Assembly (NCBI GenBank): GCA_050305405.1
Contig: JBNLFG010000010.1
Coordinates: 139,035 to 203,034 of the forward strand
Length of the DNA: 64,000 nt
Origin: Desulfolinea sp050305405
GTDB lineage: Bacteria > Chloroflexota > Anaerolineae > Anaerolineales > Villigracilaceae
Reading direction: 5' to 3'
The position numbers and the translations under genes are program-made. Position 1 is the stretch's first letter. Every line of letters starts with the position of its first letter. Below, one piece after another: positions 7,819 through 16,652 of the stretch. The notes under the pieces are model-generated. The model had not been told where the DNA came from, made no database searches, and saw nothing but the letters and a program-made list of their open reading frames with translations.

Positions 7819-8973
7819 ATGGATACAAAAACAATTGAAAGCACTTATACATCGGGTGTCTATGCCAAACGTGACCTCGTCATCACGCACGGACAAGGCG
7901 CAACCCTCTACGACGAAGACGGCAACGCCTACATCGACTGCGTCGGTGGGCAGGGCGCTGCCAATCTCGGTCACGCGCATCCCGCAATCATTGCCGCGCT
8001 CGCCGAACAATCCCAACAGATGATCTCCTGCCCGGAGATGTTCTACAACCCGCAGCGCGCCGCCCTCGAAGAAAAACTCATTTCCATCGCTCCCAAAGGG
8101 ATGCAGCGTGTCTTCCTAACCAACTCAGGCACGGAATCGGTCGAAGCGGCTTTCAAATTCGCCCGTTACAGCACAAAGCGCCGCAAGATCATCGCCACCA
8201 TGCGCGGATTTCACGGTCGCAGTATGGGCGCGCTCTCGGCGACCTGGAACAAACATTATCGCGAGCCCTTCATGCCGCTTGTGCCGGATTTTCAACATGT
8301 CCCGTACAATAAAGTGGATCGGCTCGAATCCGCCCTTGACGAGGAAACTGCTGCCGTTATCCTGGAAGTGGTGCAAGGCGAAGGTGGGGTACACCCCGGC
8401 ACAACCGAATATCTACAGGGTGCCCAAGCCCTGTGCCGTGAACGCGGCGTCATGCTCATCATCGACGAAGTCCAGACAGGCTGGGGACGCACAGGCAAAC
8501 TGCTCGCCCTCGAACATCACGACTTGCAACCCGATCTTGTCACGCTCGCCAAGTCGATTGCTGGCGGCGTCCCCGCTGGGGCGGTCCTGATCGGCGAACG
8601 GATCGGCGCACTCGATCCCGGCATCCACGGCTCGACCTTTGGGGGCAATCCCCTCGCTGCGGCGTGTGCATTGGCTGCGCTAGACGTGCAGGAGAAAGAT
8701 CAACTTCCACAGCGCTCCGCCGAATTGGGCGCTTACATGCTTGCCGAATTACAGAAGATTGAATCCCCGCTCATCCGTGAAGTGCGTGGATTAGGCTTAA
8801 TGATCGGTATCGAACTCAAACAAAAAGTCGCCCCTTATCTCAAAGCCCTCACTGAGCAAGGCGTTCTCGCCCTCCCCGCAGGGATGACCGTCATCCGCCT
8901 GCTGCCACCACTTGTGATCGAAAAAGCGCAGTTGGATAAGGTGATTGTGGCATTGAAGGAAGTACTGGTATAG
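7819..8973 (+). CDS. lysJ: LysW-semialdehyde aminotransferase (LysJ/ArgD family)
   Basis: A 384-residue class III PLP aminotransferase converting the LysW-bound semialdehyde to the amine with glutamate as donor. Visible motifs are FLTNSGTESVEAAFKFAR (PLP phosphate binding, about 97-114), the Asp in LIIDEVQTGWGRTG (about 214-227) and the Schiff-base lysine in LVTLAKSIAGGVPAG (about 240-254). AAAGG lies before the ATG. Its stop codon overlaps the GTG start of the next gene by one base, implying coupled translation. Confidence 0.93.
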   Translation: MDTKTIESTYTSGVYAKRDLVITHGQGATLYDEDGNAYIDCVGGQGAANLGHAHPAIIAALAEQSQQMISCPEMFYNPQRAALEEKLISIAPKGMQRVFLTNSGTESVEAAFKFARYSTKRRKIIATMRGFHGRSMGALSATWNKHYREPFMPLVPDFQHVPYNKVDRLESALDEETAAVILEVVQGEGGVHPGTTEYLQGAQALCRERGVMLIIDEVQTGWGRTGKLLALEHHDLQPDLVTLAKSIAGGVPAGAVLIGERIGALDPGIHGSTFGGNPLAAACALAALDVQEKDQLPQRSAELGAYMLAELQKIESPLIREVRGLGLMIGIELKQKVAPYLKALTEQGVLALPAGMTVIRLLPPLVIEKAQLDKVIVALKEVLV

Positions 8974-9572
8974 TGAACACGCAAGACTGGCGCATTGTTT
9001 TATTAGGCGGTAATTCCGGCTCAGGGAAAACGCATGTTGCCAAAAAGATAGCTGAAGAGAAAAAAGCATCTTTTCTAATGGTCGATGACATCCGAATTGC
9101 ACTCCAGCAGGTTACAACGCAAGCACAACAACCCGATTTACATGTTTTCCTGAATTACAAATCAGATGACTGGAAAAAGCCAGACAAAATATTTACTGAT
9201 TGGCTTCGAGTAGGTAAGGCTATGAAAAAGCCGCTCAAAGCGATCATCGAACACCACGTTATGGTGCCAGATACAGGAAGAATAATCATTGAAGGTGATG
9301 GAATTCTCCCTTCATTAGCTCAACAAAGTCTATCCCATAAAGAAGTTCAAGCAGTCTTTCTTGTGGAGGATGATAAAAAAAAGATTTTAGAAAATCTGCG
9401 TAAACGTGGTCGCGGTTTTAACAAAGCCGACAAAGATACACAAAAAGCCTTTGCACACGCAAGTTGGCTATATGGGCAATGGCTTCAAAAAGAAGCTGAA
9501 GCCCATAATTTGCCTGTTCTTCTAGCTCAACCGCAAGAAACGGTCATTGACCGTTTCTTAAGTATCTTTTAG
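8973..9572 (+). CDS. P-loop kinase-like protein within the LysW operon
   Basis: A 199-residue protein starting with GTG that overlaps the lysJ stop. Walker A is GGNSGSGKTHVAKK at residues 11-24, and a short MVDDIRIAL motif follows at about 35, as in small-molecule kinases (2-phosphoglycerate kinase or chloramphenicol phosphotransferase-like). The segment IIIEGDGILPSL (about 106) looks like a substrate/Walker B region, and KRGRGFNKADK could be an arginine lid. Its base composition is more AT-rich than the genes on either side. No canonical LysW pathway step needs such a kinase. Substrate unknown; an inserted passenger is possible. Confidence 0.75.
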   Translation: MNTQDWRIVLLGGNSGSGKTHVAKKIAEEKKASFLMVDDIRIALQQVTTQAQQPDLHVFLNYKSDDWKKPDKIFTDWLRVGKAMKKPLKAIIEHHVMVPDTGRIIIEGDGILPSLAQQSLSHKEVQAVFLVEDDKKKILENLRKRGRGFNKADKDTQKAFAHASWLYGQWLQKEAEAHNLPVLLAQPQETVIDRFLSIF

Positions 9573-9577
9573 ATAAT

Positions 9578-10660
9578 ATGAAAAATACAAAAAAAGCCCA
9601 AACTCTGATCGAGCTCGTCCAGCAATACAGTCCCTCGGGGCAGGAAGAGAATGCCGTCAATTATCTCATCCAGCGTATGAAACATCTCGGTTTTGATAAA
9701 GCCTACAAAGATGAAGTTGGCAATGCCGTTGGCGTGATGGGCGAGGGTGAGAAGCAGGTTGTTTTGCTGGGACATATTGATACCGTCCCGGGCAAAATTG
9801 ATGTTCAAATTGTAGGGGCGACTGACCAGTCGCCCCTACTGTACGGGCGTGGCTCGGTCGATGCCAAAGGACCGCTTGCCTGCTTTGTTGACGCGGTAGC
9901 AAGTTTGGGTCAGGTGCGCGGCTGGCAATTCATCGTCATCGGCGCGATTGACGAGGAACGTGATTCCATCGGTGCGCGGCATGTCGTCGATCAATATCGC
10001 CCTGATTTTGCCATCATCGGCGAGCCGTCGGGTTGGCAGCGCGTCACGCTCGGTTATAAGGGTAGCGCATCCGCTACTATCACCGCCCGCCGCGAAATGG
10101 CGCACTCCGCACGTGCCGACGAAACCGCCTCCGAAGCGGTGTTCGCCGTTTGGGGCAAGGTGCGCGCCTGGGTGGACGAGTTTAACGCCGATAAGCAGAA
10201 AGCCTTCGATCAGCTTTTGGTTTCGCTGCGTGGAATTTCTTCGGGAGACGACGGATTCGAGACCTGGGCAAATCTAAACATCGGTGCCCGACTGCCCGAA
10301 ACGCTTTTGCCCGAAGCTTGGTACGCCCAACTAGAGAAACTTGCCTCGCCCGAACATGTGGAGCGACGCTCCTTTGCTATCCCCGCCTATAAAGCCGACC
10401 GCAATACGCCGCTTGTGCGCGCCTTTTTGAAAGGCATCCGCGCCGCTGGCGGCAAACCGGGCTTCCTCGTCAAAACCGGCACAGCGGATGTGAACATCGT
10501 CGCGCCAGTCTGGAACTGTCCGGCAGTCGTCTATGGCCCCGGTGACTCAAATTTGGATCATACCCCAAACGAGCACATTTCATTGGTAGAATATGGGCAG
10601 GCGGTGGAAGTGCTGCAAGAAGCTCTTAAAAAATTAAGTGATAACGAGGATGCAAGATAG
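9578..10660 (+). CDS. lysK: LysW-lysine/ornithine hydrolase (LysK)
   Basis: A 360-residue M20-family di-metal amidohydrolase releasing the finished ornithine (or lysine) from LysW. Metal ligands are in LLGHIDTVPG (about 65-74), YGRGSVDAKGPL (about 88-99), GAIDEERDSIGARH and DSNLDHTPNEHI. Between the first two motifs the protein has extra residues, VGATDQSPL, encoded by a 28-bp palindrome (9812-9839), which is unusual for the family. It starts six bases after the kinase stop with no ribosome site, so translation is probably coupled. It ends the operon. Confidence 0.92.
   Translation: MKNTKKAQTLIELVQQYSPSGQEENAVNYLIQRMKHLGFDKAYKDEVGNAVGVMGEGEKQVVLLGHIDTVPGKIDVQIVGATDQSPLLYGRGSVDAKGPLACFVDAVASLGQVRGWQFIVIGAIDEERDSIGARHVVDQYRPDFAIIGEPSGWQRVTLGYKGSASATITARREMAHSARADETASEAVFAVWGKVRAWVDEFNADKQKAFDQLLVSLRGISSGDDGFETWANLNIGARLPETLLPEAWYAQLEKLASPEHVERRSFAIPAYKADRNTPLVRAFLKGIRAAGGKPGFLVKTGTADVNIVAPVWNCPAVVYGPGDSNLDHTPNEHISLVEYGQAVEVLQEALKKLSDNEDAR
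9812..9839 (+). repeat. Palindrome inserted in frame in lysK
   Basis: A perfect 13-bp inverted repeat, GTAGGGGCGACTG (9812-9824) and CAGTCGCCCCTAC (9827-9839), with a two-base loop. It encodes the extra peptide between two LysK metal motifs without breaking the frame. It resembles short mobile intergenic palindromes, here inside a gene. Confidence 0.75.
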
Positions 10661-10677
10661 AAAGAATATCACGATTA

Positions 10678-10713
10678 GAACCGATAGTTAGCGAATTTCG
10701 CAACTGTCGGTTC
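10678..10713 (+). other. Hairpin after lysK and gap contents
   Basis: GAACCGATAGTTAGCGAA and TTCGCAACTGTCGGTTC form a long, nearly perfect stem just after the operon. There is no T-run, so it is a possible rho-dependent or mRNA-stabilising end rather than a classic terminator. The rest of 10714-10840 holds GC-rich paired segments (GGAGG-like against CCTCC) that I could not assign. Confidence 0.45.
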
Positions 10714-10847
10714 TTGCTAAAGAGGGGGGCAAGCCTCCATGCAAGCGACTTTTCTCGCCGGGTTTCCAGCTGTTTTATTGGGAGCGTTTCACGCATCGTC
10801 ATAGCCTATGCCTGAATAAATTAACAGGTGTAACTCATCCACTCATC

Positions 10848-10856
10848 TGCTATAAT
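10848..10856 (+). promoter_or_regulatory. Extended -10 promoter for the transglycosylase-like gene
   Basis: TGCTATAAT, an extended -10 with consensus TATAAT at 10851-10856, 31 bp before the ATG at 10888. No good -35 hexamer is visible, as is usual for extended -10 promoters. Confidence 0.45.
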
Positions 10857-10887
10857 CTATTTAATAATTTTGAATGGATCAGGAGCT

Positions 10888-12513
10888 ATGGCTCTCAAAA
10901 ATAAACGCAAACAAGCTATGGGGGTAATTCTTTTCTTCCTGAGTTGGGTTCTTATGCTCACGCTGGCAAGGCATGTTTCGGCTGCATCCAATTCACCTAC
11001 CGGGCCCGATCGTTTCACATATATTCCTTTAGATTACACAAAATACCAGTGGTGGATGCTCACATGGGCAGATAGCGAACTGGTCTGCGAGATTAACACT
11101 GAGCACGAAGGCTTGCCAACTCTTTCAGAAGTTTATGTTGAGTGCGGTGAGGGACTTTCAAGAGCTTGGTTTGAGCAGGAAGTTTGTCCTCCCGAGATTT
11201 ATTCCAATAACGCCAGTAACTGTCCTGGATATTACATGCACCTTGCTTCCAGTCTGCCAGCGCAAAAGGATATTGCGATTGCGCTGCCGCCGCCGATGGT
11301 CTGGATAACCTTGCCAGATTGTCTCGTGGAGGATGGAACAAACCGTTGCGAACGCCCCCCGACACTTGTTCTGCATGGCGACGAGCCAGTTTCCGGTGAA
11401 GAAATTCTGCGCATTAGCGGCAATATGGAGACAGAATCTTTCTCCTGTCAGGGTTCCGTTTGTGAACTGCCTATCGCCGAAACAGACGAAGAAGGTATGC
11501 AAATTACCTTTTGGGCAGATTCCAGTTACGGCGATACCAGCGAGCTTTTTGATGCACGTATCCGTGTCTCTTATAGCGATTCTGACCCAGAAATGCCATT
11601 GTGGTATGTGGATGTCATCAGCACGCAATGGCGCGGGGAAGCTAACCCAAGCTGCTCCGAAAGCTGGGATGCCTTCCCGCCAGTCGGAGGCGTATCTACC
11701 TGGCTTTCTACGCCCGATGATGTAAGCGAGCTTGAATCCGATCTTTCTTATGACTATCTGGCAGGGAACCTAATCAAAAATGGATTGGTGGACGCCAGCC
11801 AGTGCCTTGATTTTGGCATTGATGCCAACGATCAGGCAACAACCTGTGGCCTGGAAGTGGCCCAGCCCGCCATGGTCGAGTGGCAAAATCGCTTCGATCA
11901 ACTCATCATGGATGCGGCGCAAGAGACCAGTGTCCCGGCAGTTTTGCTAAAACGTCTTTTTGCACGCGAAAGCCAGTTTTGGCCCGGCGTTTTTAACGCA
12001 GGAACAGATGTGGGGCTTGGACAACTCACGGTCGAAGGCGCGGATTTTGTCTTCTTGTGGAACCCGATCTTTTTTGAACAGTTCTGCCCGGTAGTTTTGG
12101 ATGAAGAAGAATGTGCCGGTGGCTATTTGTCTTTGGATGCAGAACAACAGGCGTACCTGCGTGAGTCACTCGTCTTCAGCGTCAACGCGACTTGTGATAC
12201 CTGTCAACTTGGGGTGGATTTGGCACAAGCCGATTTTAGCGTAAGTGTCTTTGCAAACACTCTTCGTGCAAGTTGCGAACAAACCGGATACGTGGTCTAC
12301 AATAATGCAGGCGTATTTGCTGGCGAGGCTGCTGACTACGAAGACCTGTGGCGGTTTACCTTGGTCAATTACAATGCCGGAGCGGGGTGTTTAGGGCTTG
12401 CGATTGATGCCACGCTGGATGCAAATCAGGAGCTTAACTGGGAGAACCTCTCCCAAAATCTGACCGACGTCTGTGTAGGGACAAAAGATTACGTCGACGA
12501 TATTAGTGAATAA
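10888..12513 (+). CDS. Secreted lytic transglycosylase-like protein
   Basis: A 541-residue exported protein. After a short basic N-terminus there is a hydrophobic stretch (VILFFLSWVLMLTLA, about residues 12-26), a signal peptide or anchor. The central part is Cys-rich, with many acidic residues. Residues about 340-460 resemble an SLT/lysozyme-like fold: LLKRLFARESQFWP carries the likely catalytic Glu, and GLGQLTVEGAD matches the GLMQ-type motif. A late segment, RFTLVNYNAGAGCL, also fits goose-type/SLT domains (Y-N-A-G). It probably cleaves peptidoglycan. The ATG at 10888 has AGGAGCT directly upstream. Confidence 0.7.
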   Translation: MALKNKRKQAMGVILFFLSWVLMLTLARHVSAASNSPTGPDRFTYIPLDYTKYQWWMLTWADSELVCEINTEHEGLPTLSEVYVECGEGLSRAWFEQEVCPPEIYSNNASNCPGYYMHLASSLPAQKDIAIALPPPMVWITLPDCLVEDGTNRCERPPTLVLHGDEPVSGEEILRISGNMETESFSCQGSVCELPIAETDEEGMQITFWADSSYGDTSELFDARIRVSYSDSDPEMPLWYVDVISTQWRGEANPSCSESWDAFPPVGGVSTWLSTPDDVSELESDLSYDYLAGNLIKNGLVDASQCLDFGIDANDQATTCGLEVAQPAMVEWQNRFDQLIMDAAQETSVPAVLLKRLFARESQFWPGVFNAGTDVGLGQLTVEGADFVFLWNPIFFEQFCPVVLDEEECAGGYLSLDAEQQAYLRESLVFSVNATCDTCQLGVDLAQADFSVSVFANTLRASCEQTGYVVYNNAGVFAGEAADYEDLWRFTLVNYNAGAGCLGLAIDATLDANQELNWENLSQNLTDVCVGTKDYVDDISE

Positions 12514-12615
12514 GTAACGTAGCTTAATTCTCTCAAAAAACGATATACTTCTTTTTTCGTAGAAAAGTTTTACGGGAGAAGAATTTTTGTTTAAAATTAC
12601 AAAAGGAGATTGTTA

Positions 12616-13323
12616 ATGAAGAAAAATCTGAAAGTTTTGTTGTTATTGTTGATCGCAAGTATTCTTATCATGGCTTGTGGTCTCTCTCAAACTGCTCCGG
12701 ATGAGCCCGCTGTTGCAGATGCAGGCGATGCGCCTGTTGAAGAGGTTGCCTCACCCATTCCGGTAGAAGAACCCACCGCCATCCCCACCGCTATCCCGGA
12801 TATGGATATTTCCGAAGTAGTCCTGGTTGCAGCAGACTTCCCTGATGTAGCATTCCAAGAAGTTTCTCTTGAAGAAATGGGCATGTCTGCAGCAGATCTT
12901 AACTCTGAAGAGTTTACAGTTGAAAGCTTCTTTGCTTTGCTGGAACCTACCAACTTTGAGATGATTATGGGCTTCACCACATTGGTACAATCACCCTTGG
13001 ACAAAGCCGGTTTTGACCTGGTTCTCAACCAACCAGATGTATTGATTAAATCCTTCTTGGGCGGTATGGGCGATACGGGTACTTCAGAGCCGCAAGAATT
13101 GCCAGAATTTACAGATACAATTGGGGACTCATCTGCCGGGATGACAGTTGTCACCGATATTGAAGGAATGGGGATGCGCCTTGATGTAGTCGTCTTCCGC
13201 CACGATTCTATCGGTACGTTTGTCATTACAATGTACCTTGATGGACAAGAGCCGCCTGTCTCTCTGATGGATGCCGCCACCAAATTTGATGAGAAGATCG
13301 CTGCCTTTTTAGCCAGCCAGTAA
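12616..13323 (+). CDS. Lipoprotein of unknown function
   Basis: A 235-residue protein with a lipoprotein signal (hydrophobic LLLLLIASILIMAC, Cys at about residue 20). An Ala/Pro/Glu-rich low-complexity linker to about residue 55 follows, then an acidic globular domain rich in phenylalanine, valine and methionine. I recognise no family. The ATG at 12616 has AAAGGAG upstream; an in-frame TTG lies six bases earlier. It ends before a clear terminator. Confidence 0.75.
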   Translation: MKKNLKVLLLLLIASILIMACGLSQTAPDEPAVADAGDAPVEEVASPIPVEEPTAIPTAIPDMDISEVVLVAADFPDVAFQEVSLEEMGMSAADLNSEEFTVESFFALLEPTNFEMIMGFTTLVQSPLDKAGFDLVLNQPDVLIKSFLGGMGDTGTSEPQELPEFTDTIGDSSAGMTVVTDIEGMGMRLDVVVFRHDSIGTFVITMYLDGQEPPVSLMDAATKFDEKIAAFLASQ

Positions 13324-13356
13324 TTTAAAAAACAAAACACTCCTGTTTTCTTTAAC

Positions 13357-13392
13357 GAAAGGCGTAGACTTGTGCAGTCTGCGCCTTCTTTG
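13357..13392 (+). terminator. Rho-independent terminator
   Basis: GAAAGGCGTAGACT (13357-13370) pairs with AGTCTGCGCCTTC (13376-13388), with one G-T wobble, followed by TTTG. It lies downstream of the lipoprotein gene. Confidence 0.7.
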
Positions 13393-13466
13393 TTATATTC
13401 TTAGGGAAAGCAATACTATGAGAAATCTTGACGAGGTCAAAAGCTTCTGCTGATAAGGGAATGCAC

Positions 13467-14003
13467 ATGAATTTTGATGATATCAATTTTCAAAAGCTGC
13501 GGTTCGATGATCTGCCCCTGCTCTTTGGCTGGCTTAATTCAGCATTTGTAAGCCGCTGGTATGGAAAAGGCAATTATACATATAAAGATGTGCGGGAAAA
13601 ATATGGACGCAGGATAACCGGAGAAAGCCCCACCGAACCTTATTTGATCTATTACGGGAAGACGCCTGCAGGCTATATTCAGACCTATCAGATCGTTGAC
13701 TATCCTGAGTACAACGCCATTGTGCAAACGGATGAACATTCAGCCGGGGTCGACCTGTTTCTTGGTGAAGAGTCTTATGCTAACCAGGGACTGGGAACCG
13801 CGGCTTTGCGGCGTTTCTTAAAAGGGATCGTTTTTGCCAAGGCTGGGATTGAAGTGTGCATGCTTGGCCCAGCCCCGACGAACAAAGCAGCCATCCGTGT
13901 GTATGAGAAGGTAGGCTTTTCTTATGTGAAGATCATTTCACACCCTGATGGCGGGGGCGATGAATACCTAATGCGCATCGAACACACGGATTTGCGGTTT
14001 TGA
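13467..14003 (+). CDS. GNAT acetyltransferase, AAC(6')-like
   Basis: A 178-residue GCN5-related N-acetyltransferase. The acetyl-CoA loop is ESYANQGLGTAALRRFL (about residues 103-119), and the C-terminal part APTNKAAIRVYEKVGF is the conserved beta-bulge/alpha4 region. The N-terminal FGWLNSAFVSRWYG arrangement resembles aminoglycoside 6'-acetyltransferases and siderophore-type acylases. The ATG at 13467 is preferred (AAGGG eight bases upstream) over one two codons earlier. Its true substrate is unknown, and resistance should not be assumed. Confidence 0.8.
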   Translation: MNFDDINFQKLRFDDLPLLFGWLNSAFVSRWYGKGNYTYKDVREKYGRRITGESPTEPYLIYYGKTPAGYIQTYQIVDYPEYNAIVQTDEHSAGVDLFLGEESYANQGLGTAALRRFLKGIVFAKAGIEVCMLGPAPTNKAAIRVYEKVGFSYVKIISHPDGGGDEYLMRIEHTDLRF

Positions 14004-14144
14004 GCTTTATTCACGCTTGTTAATTCTCTCATACGAAAAAACGGACATTCATCATTCAGTAAAAGGGGGACGGCGTGTTAGACTTTTAGAGTCCCGCGTT
14101 GTCCGACTTCACAAAAGCGGGACAAAATCGTCTTTGGAGGAGAA

Positions 14145-16151
14145 ATGCTGACAACTGTTGAAAAGATCTTATTCATCGTAGCGGTTGCCGTATCCCTGTT
14201 TTATACATGGAAAGGCGTCCAACAGATGCTTGCCATTATCGGGCGCGGTCAGGGAAAACCGGACTGGAATTTAGCCAAAAAACGGATCGGGAAGACGCTC
14301 TACAAGGTGTTGACCTTCCAGCCTGTTTTCCGTTTGCGTTTTACACCGAGCCTTTTCCACGCTTTTGTAGGTTGGGGTTTTTCCTACTATCTGCTCGTTA
14401 ATCTCGGGGATGTGCTCCAAGCCTACATTCCCGATTTTCATTTTATGGGGCAGGGCGTCATCGGCAATATCTACCGTTTGGGCGCAGATATTCTCTCGAT
14501 TGGCGTGTTGGTCGGTATGATCTTCCTGATGGTGCGGCGTTTTGTCTTTAAGCCCGCCATTTTGGGCACGCGCGAAAACGTGATGCTCGACGAAGATGCC
14601 CGCAAGGTCATCCCGCGTGACTCGGCAATTGTGGGAACGTTTATTTTCTTCCATATCGGTTTCCGCTTTCTCGGCGAGTCATTTTTGCTTGCGGCAGAAG
14701 GAGCTGATTCTTGGCAGCCTTTCGCCAGCGCGGTAGCAGGCCTATGGTCGGGGATGAGTCACGGGACTCTCAACGTGATGGTGCACGTCTCCTTCTGGAT
14801 TGCCCTCGGCTTGATTCTCGCCTTCATGCCCTATTTCCCCTATTCCAAACATATCCATCTTTTCTTTGGCCCGATCAACTTTTTGTTGAAACCCGAACGC
14901 CGCTCGATGGGTGAATTGGGAAAAATCGACTTTGACGATGAGAGCATCGAGCAGTTTGGTGCCTCCACGCTAGCTGATTTGGGCTGGGAACAGATCAACG
15001 ATGCCTACGCCTGTATTATGTGCTACCGCTGCCAGGAAGTCTGCCCGGCCTATAACACGGGCAAAATACTTTCGCCCGCGACACTGGAGATCAATAAACG
15101 CTATTATCTGAAACATCACGGCAAGGAATTTGCAGCCGGTGAAGATAGCCCACCTTTATTGGATTTCCTGCTCCCGACCGAAGCGGTGTGGGCGTGTACT
15201 TCGTGTGGTGCCTGTGTGGATATTTGCCCGATGGGCAACGAACCGATGCGCGACATCCTCGACATGCGGCGTGGTCTCGTACTTATGGACAACGCTTTCC
15301 CGAAAGAATTTGAACCTGCTTTCCGCGGTATGGAACGGAATCTGAACCCGTGGGGCGTCCCGCCAACCGAACGTATGAAGTGGACTGCTGATATCGAGAC
15401 CAAAGTCCCGACCATCGAAGAGAATCCCGAACCGGATATTCTTTGGTGGGTAGGCTGTGCCCCTTCAACAGATGCGCGTGCACAGAAAACCGCGCAAGCC
15501 TTTGCTAAAATTCTGGATGCGGCTGGTGTGAATTATGCTGTCTTAGGTGAGAATGAACAATGTACCGGAGATTCCGCGCGCCGTGCAGGGAACGAGTATC
15601 TTTACTTCGAGTTGGCGACCGCCAACGTTGAAGTGCTGAACGAAGTTGCCCCGAAACGGATCGTGGCGACCTGCCCGCACTGCTTGCATACCATCAAGAA
15701 CGAGTATCCGGCCTTTGGCGGTAACTACGAAGTGATTCACCACACGCAATTGATTAATGAATTGATCGGTGCGGGTAAGCTGAACCTGAAAGACGTTGAA
15801 GGCGACGATGTGACTTTCCACGATCCCTGCTATTTAGGTCGTCACAACGAAGTATATGACGCGCCTCGAGATGCACTCAAGAGTGTTTCTCTTAATATGG
15901 TAGAGATGGAACATAATAATGCAAAGTCCTTCTGCTGCGGTGCGGGTGGTGCCCAGATGTGGAAGGAAGAAGAGCATGGTGAGGCTGCTGTCAGCGAGAC
16001 GCGCTTTGCAGAAGCAAAGGCCTGTGGCGCAGGCACACTCGCCGTTGGCTGCCCCTTCTGTCTAACAATGATGGAAGATGCCAAGAAAGTGGAAGGCAGC
16101 GAAATAGAAGTCCTAGACATAGCCGAGATTATTGCCCTCCGGCTGGAATAA
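14145..16151 (+). CDS. Membrane-bound heterodisulfide reductase-like Fe-S protein
   Basis: A 668-residue fusion. Residues 1-250 contain about five or six hydrophobic helices resembling the NarI/HdrE cytochrome-b-type membrane subunit. Then come two 4Fe-4S clusters (CIMCYRCQEVCP near 290, CTSCGACVDICP near 350), followed by two CCG-type cysteine-rich domains (TCPHCLHT, about 509; SFCCGAGGAQMW, about 589; VGCPFC, about 636), as in HdrD, GlpC and LutA. It probably moves electrons between a quinone pool and a soluble carrier. It lies just upstream of korDABC, suggesting a link to ferredoxin. GGAGG precedes the ATG. Confidence 0.87.
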   Translation: MLTTVEKILFIVAVAVSLFYTWKGVQQMLAIIGRGQGKPDWNLAKKRIGKTLYKVLTFQPVFRLRFTPSLFHAFVGWGFSYYLLVNLGDVLQAYIPDFHFMGQGVIGNIYRLGADILSIGVLVGMIFLMVRRFVFKPAILGTRENVMLDEDARKVIPRDSAIVGTFIFFHIGFRFLGESFLLAAEGADSWQPFASAVAGLWSGMSHGTLNVMVHVSFWIALGLILAFMPYFPYSKHIHLFFGPINFLLKPERRSMGELGKIDFDDESIEQFGASTLADLGWEQINDAYACIMCYRCQEVCPAYNTGKILSPATLEINKRYYLKHHGKEFAAGEDSPPLLDFLLPTEAVWACTSCGACVDICPMGNEPMRDILDMRRGLVLMDNAFPKEFEPAFRGMERNLNPWGVPPTERMKWTADIETKVPTIEENPEPDILWWVGCAPSTDARAQKTAQAFAKILDAAGVNYAVLGENEQCTGDSARRAGNEYLYFELATANVEVLNEVAPKRIVATCPHCLHTIKNEYPAFGGNYEVIHHTQLINELIGAGKLNLKDVEGDDVTFHDPCYLGRHNEVYDAPRDALKSVSLNMVEMEHNNAKSFCCGAGGAQMWKEEEHGEAAVSETRFAEAKACGAGTLAVGCPFCLTMMEDAKKVEGSEIEVLDIAEIIALRLE

Positions 16152-16291
16152 CCGTATCTAACCATAGGGTAGGCGTAGGCCTACCCTATTTTTTTCTTTG
16201 TTCGTTTGTGACTTCATTCTCAGCCTATCCTTCTTCCTCAAGAGAAAAGGAAGGGGGAGGGAGAAATGATTACATAAAGGAGTTTGAACCT

Positions 16292-16537
16292 ATGGCTTTA
16301 AAAGGTACGATCGAAGTAAATCCGATGCACTGTAAGGGATGTGGACTCTGTGTGGATGCTTGTCCACAGAATGTGATTGCCTTGGATATGGAACATCTCA
16401 CACCAAAGGGCTACCATCCGGCTCATCTGATCTCTGATGGTTGTACGGGCTGTGTGATTTGCGCGGTGGTTTGTCCCGATGCGGCGATCACGGTTTATCG
16501 GGAAGTGAAGAAGCCGCGAAAGAAGGTTGCGGCGTAA
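16292..16537 (+). CDS. korD: 2-oxoacid:ferredoxin oxidoreductase delta subunit (2[4Fe-4S])
   Basis: An 81-residue ferredoxin-like protein with two full cluster motifs, CKGCGLCVDACP (about residues 12-23) and CTGCVICAVVCP (about 46-57), and a basic C-terminal tail. The ATG at 16292 follows AAGGAG. It is the first gene of the kor set, 115 bp before korA. That gap contains ACGTAAAACGTGAAG / CTTCACG inverted repeats common in this genome. Confidence 0.9.
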   Translation: MALKGTIEVNPMHCKGCGLCVDACPQNVIALDMEHLTPKGYHPAHLISDGCTGCVICAVVCPDAAITVYREVKKPRKKVAA

Positions 16538-16652
16538 TTTCTGAAACGTAAAACGTGAAGTCACCACGCATCACGCTTCACGAGCACTATTGGCAAAACA
16601 CTCTCCATTGGCACCTCAACAAAATTAGGCTCTACACAAGGAGTTTACAAGA

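Noticed and set aside
6957..7844. Long open frame of nearly 300 codons on the minus strand over lysZ
   Set aside because: It is the shadow of lysZ: no ribosome site, no recognisable domain, and lysZ is fully conserved on the other strand. The same holds for the minus-strand frame at 35284-36054 over the permease gene.
10714..10840. Riboswitch or structured RNA after lysK
   Set aside because: Some GC-rich pairing is visible (GGAGG/CCTCC), but no known aptamer motif; I kept only the clear hairpin at 10678-10713.
13467..14003. Aminoglycoside resistance gene
   Set aside because: The GNAT protein resembles AAC(6') enzymes only at family level; there is no resistance-cassette context.
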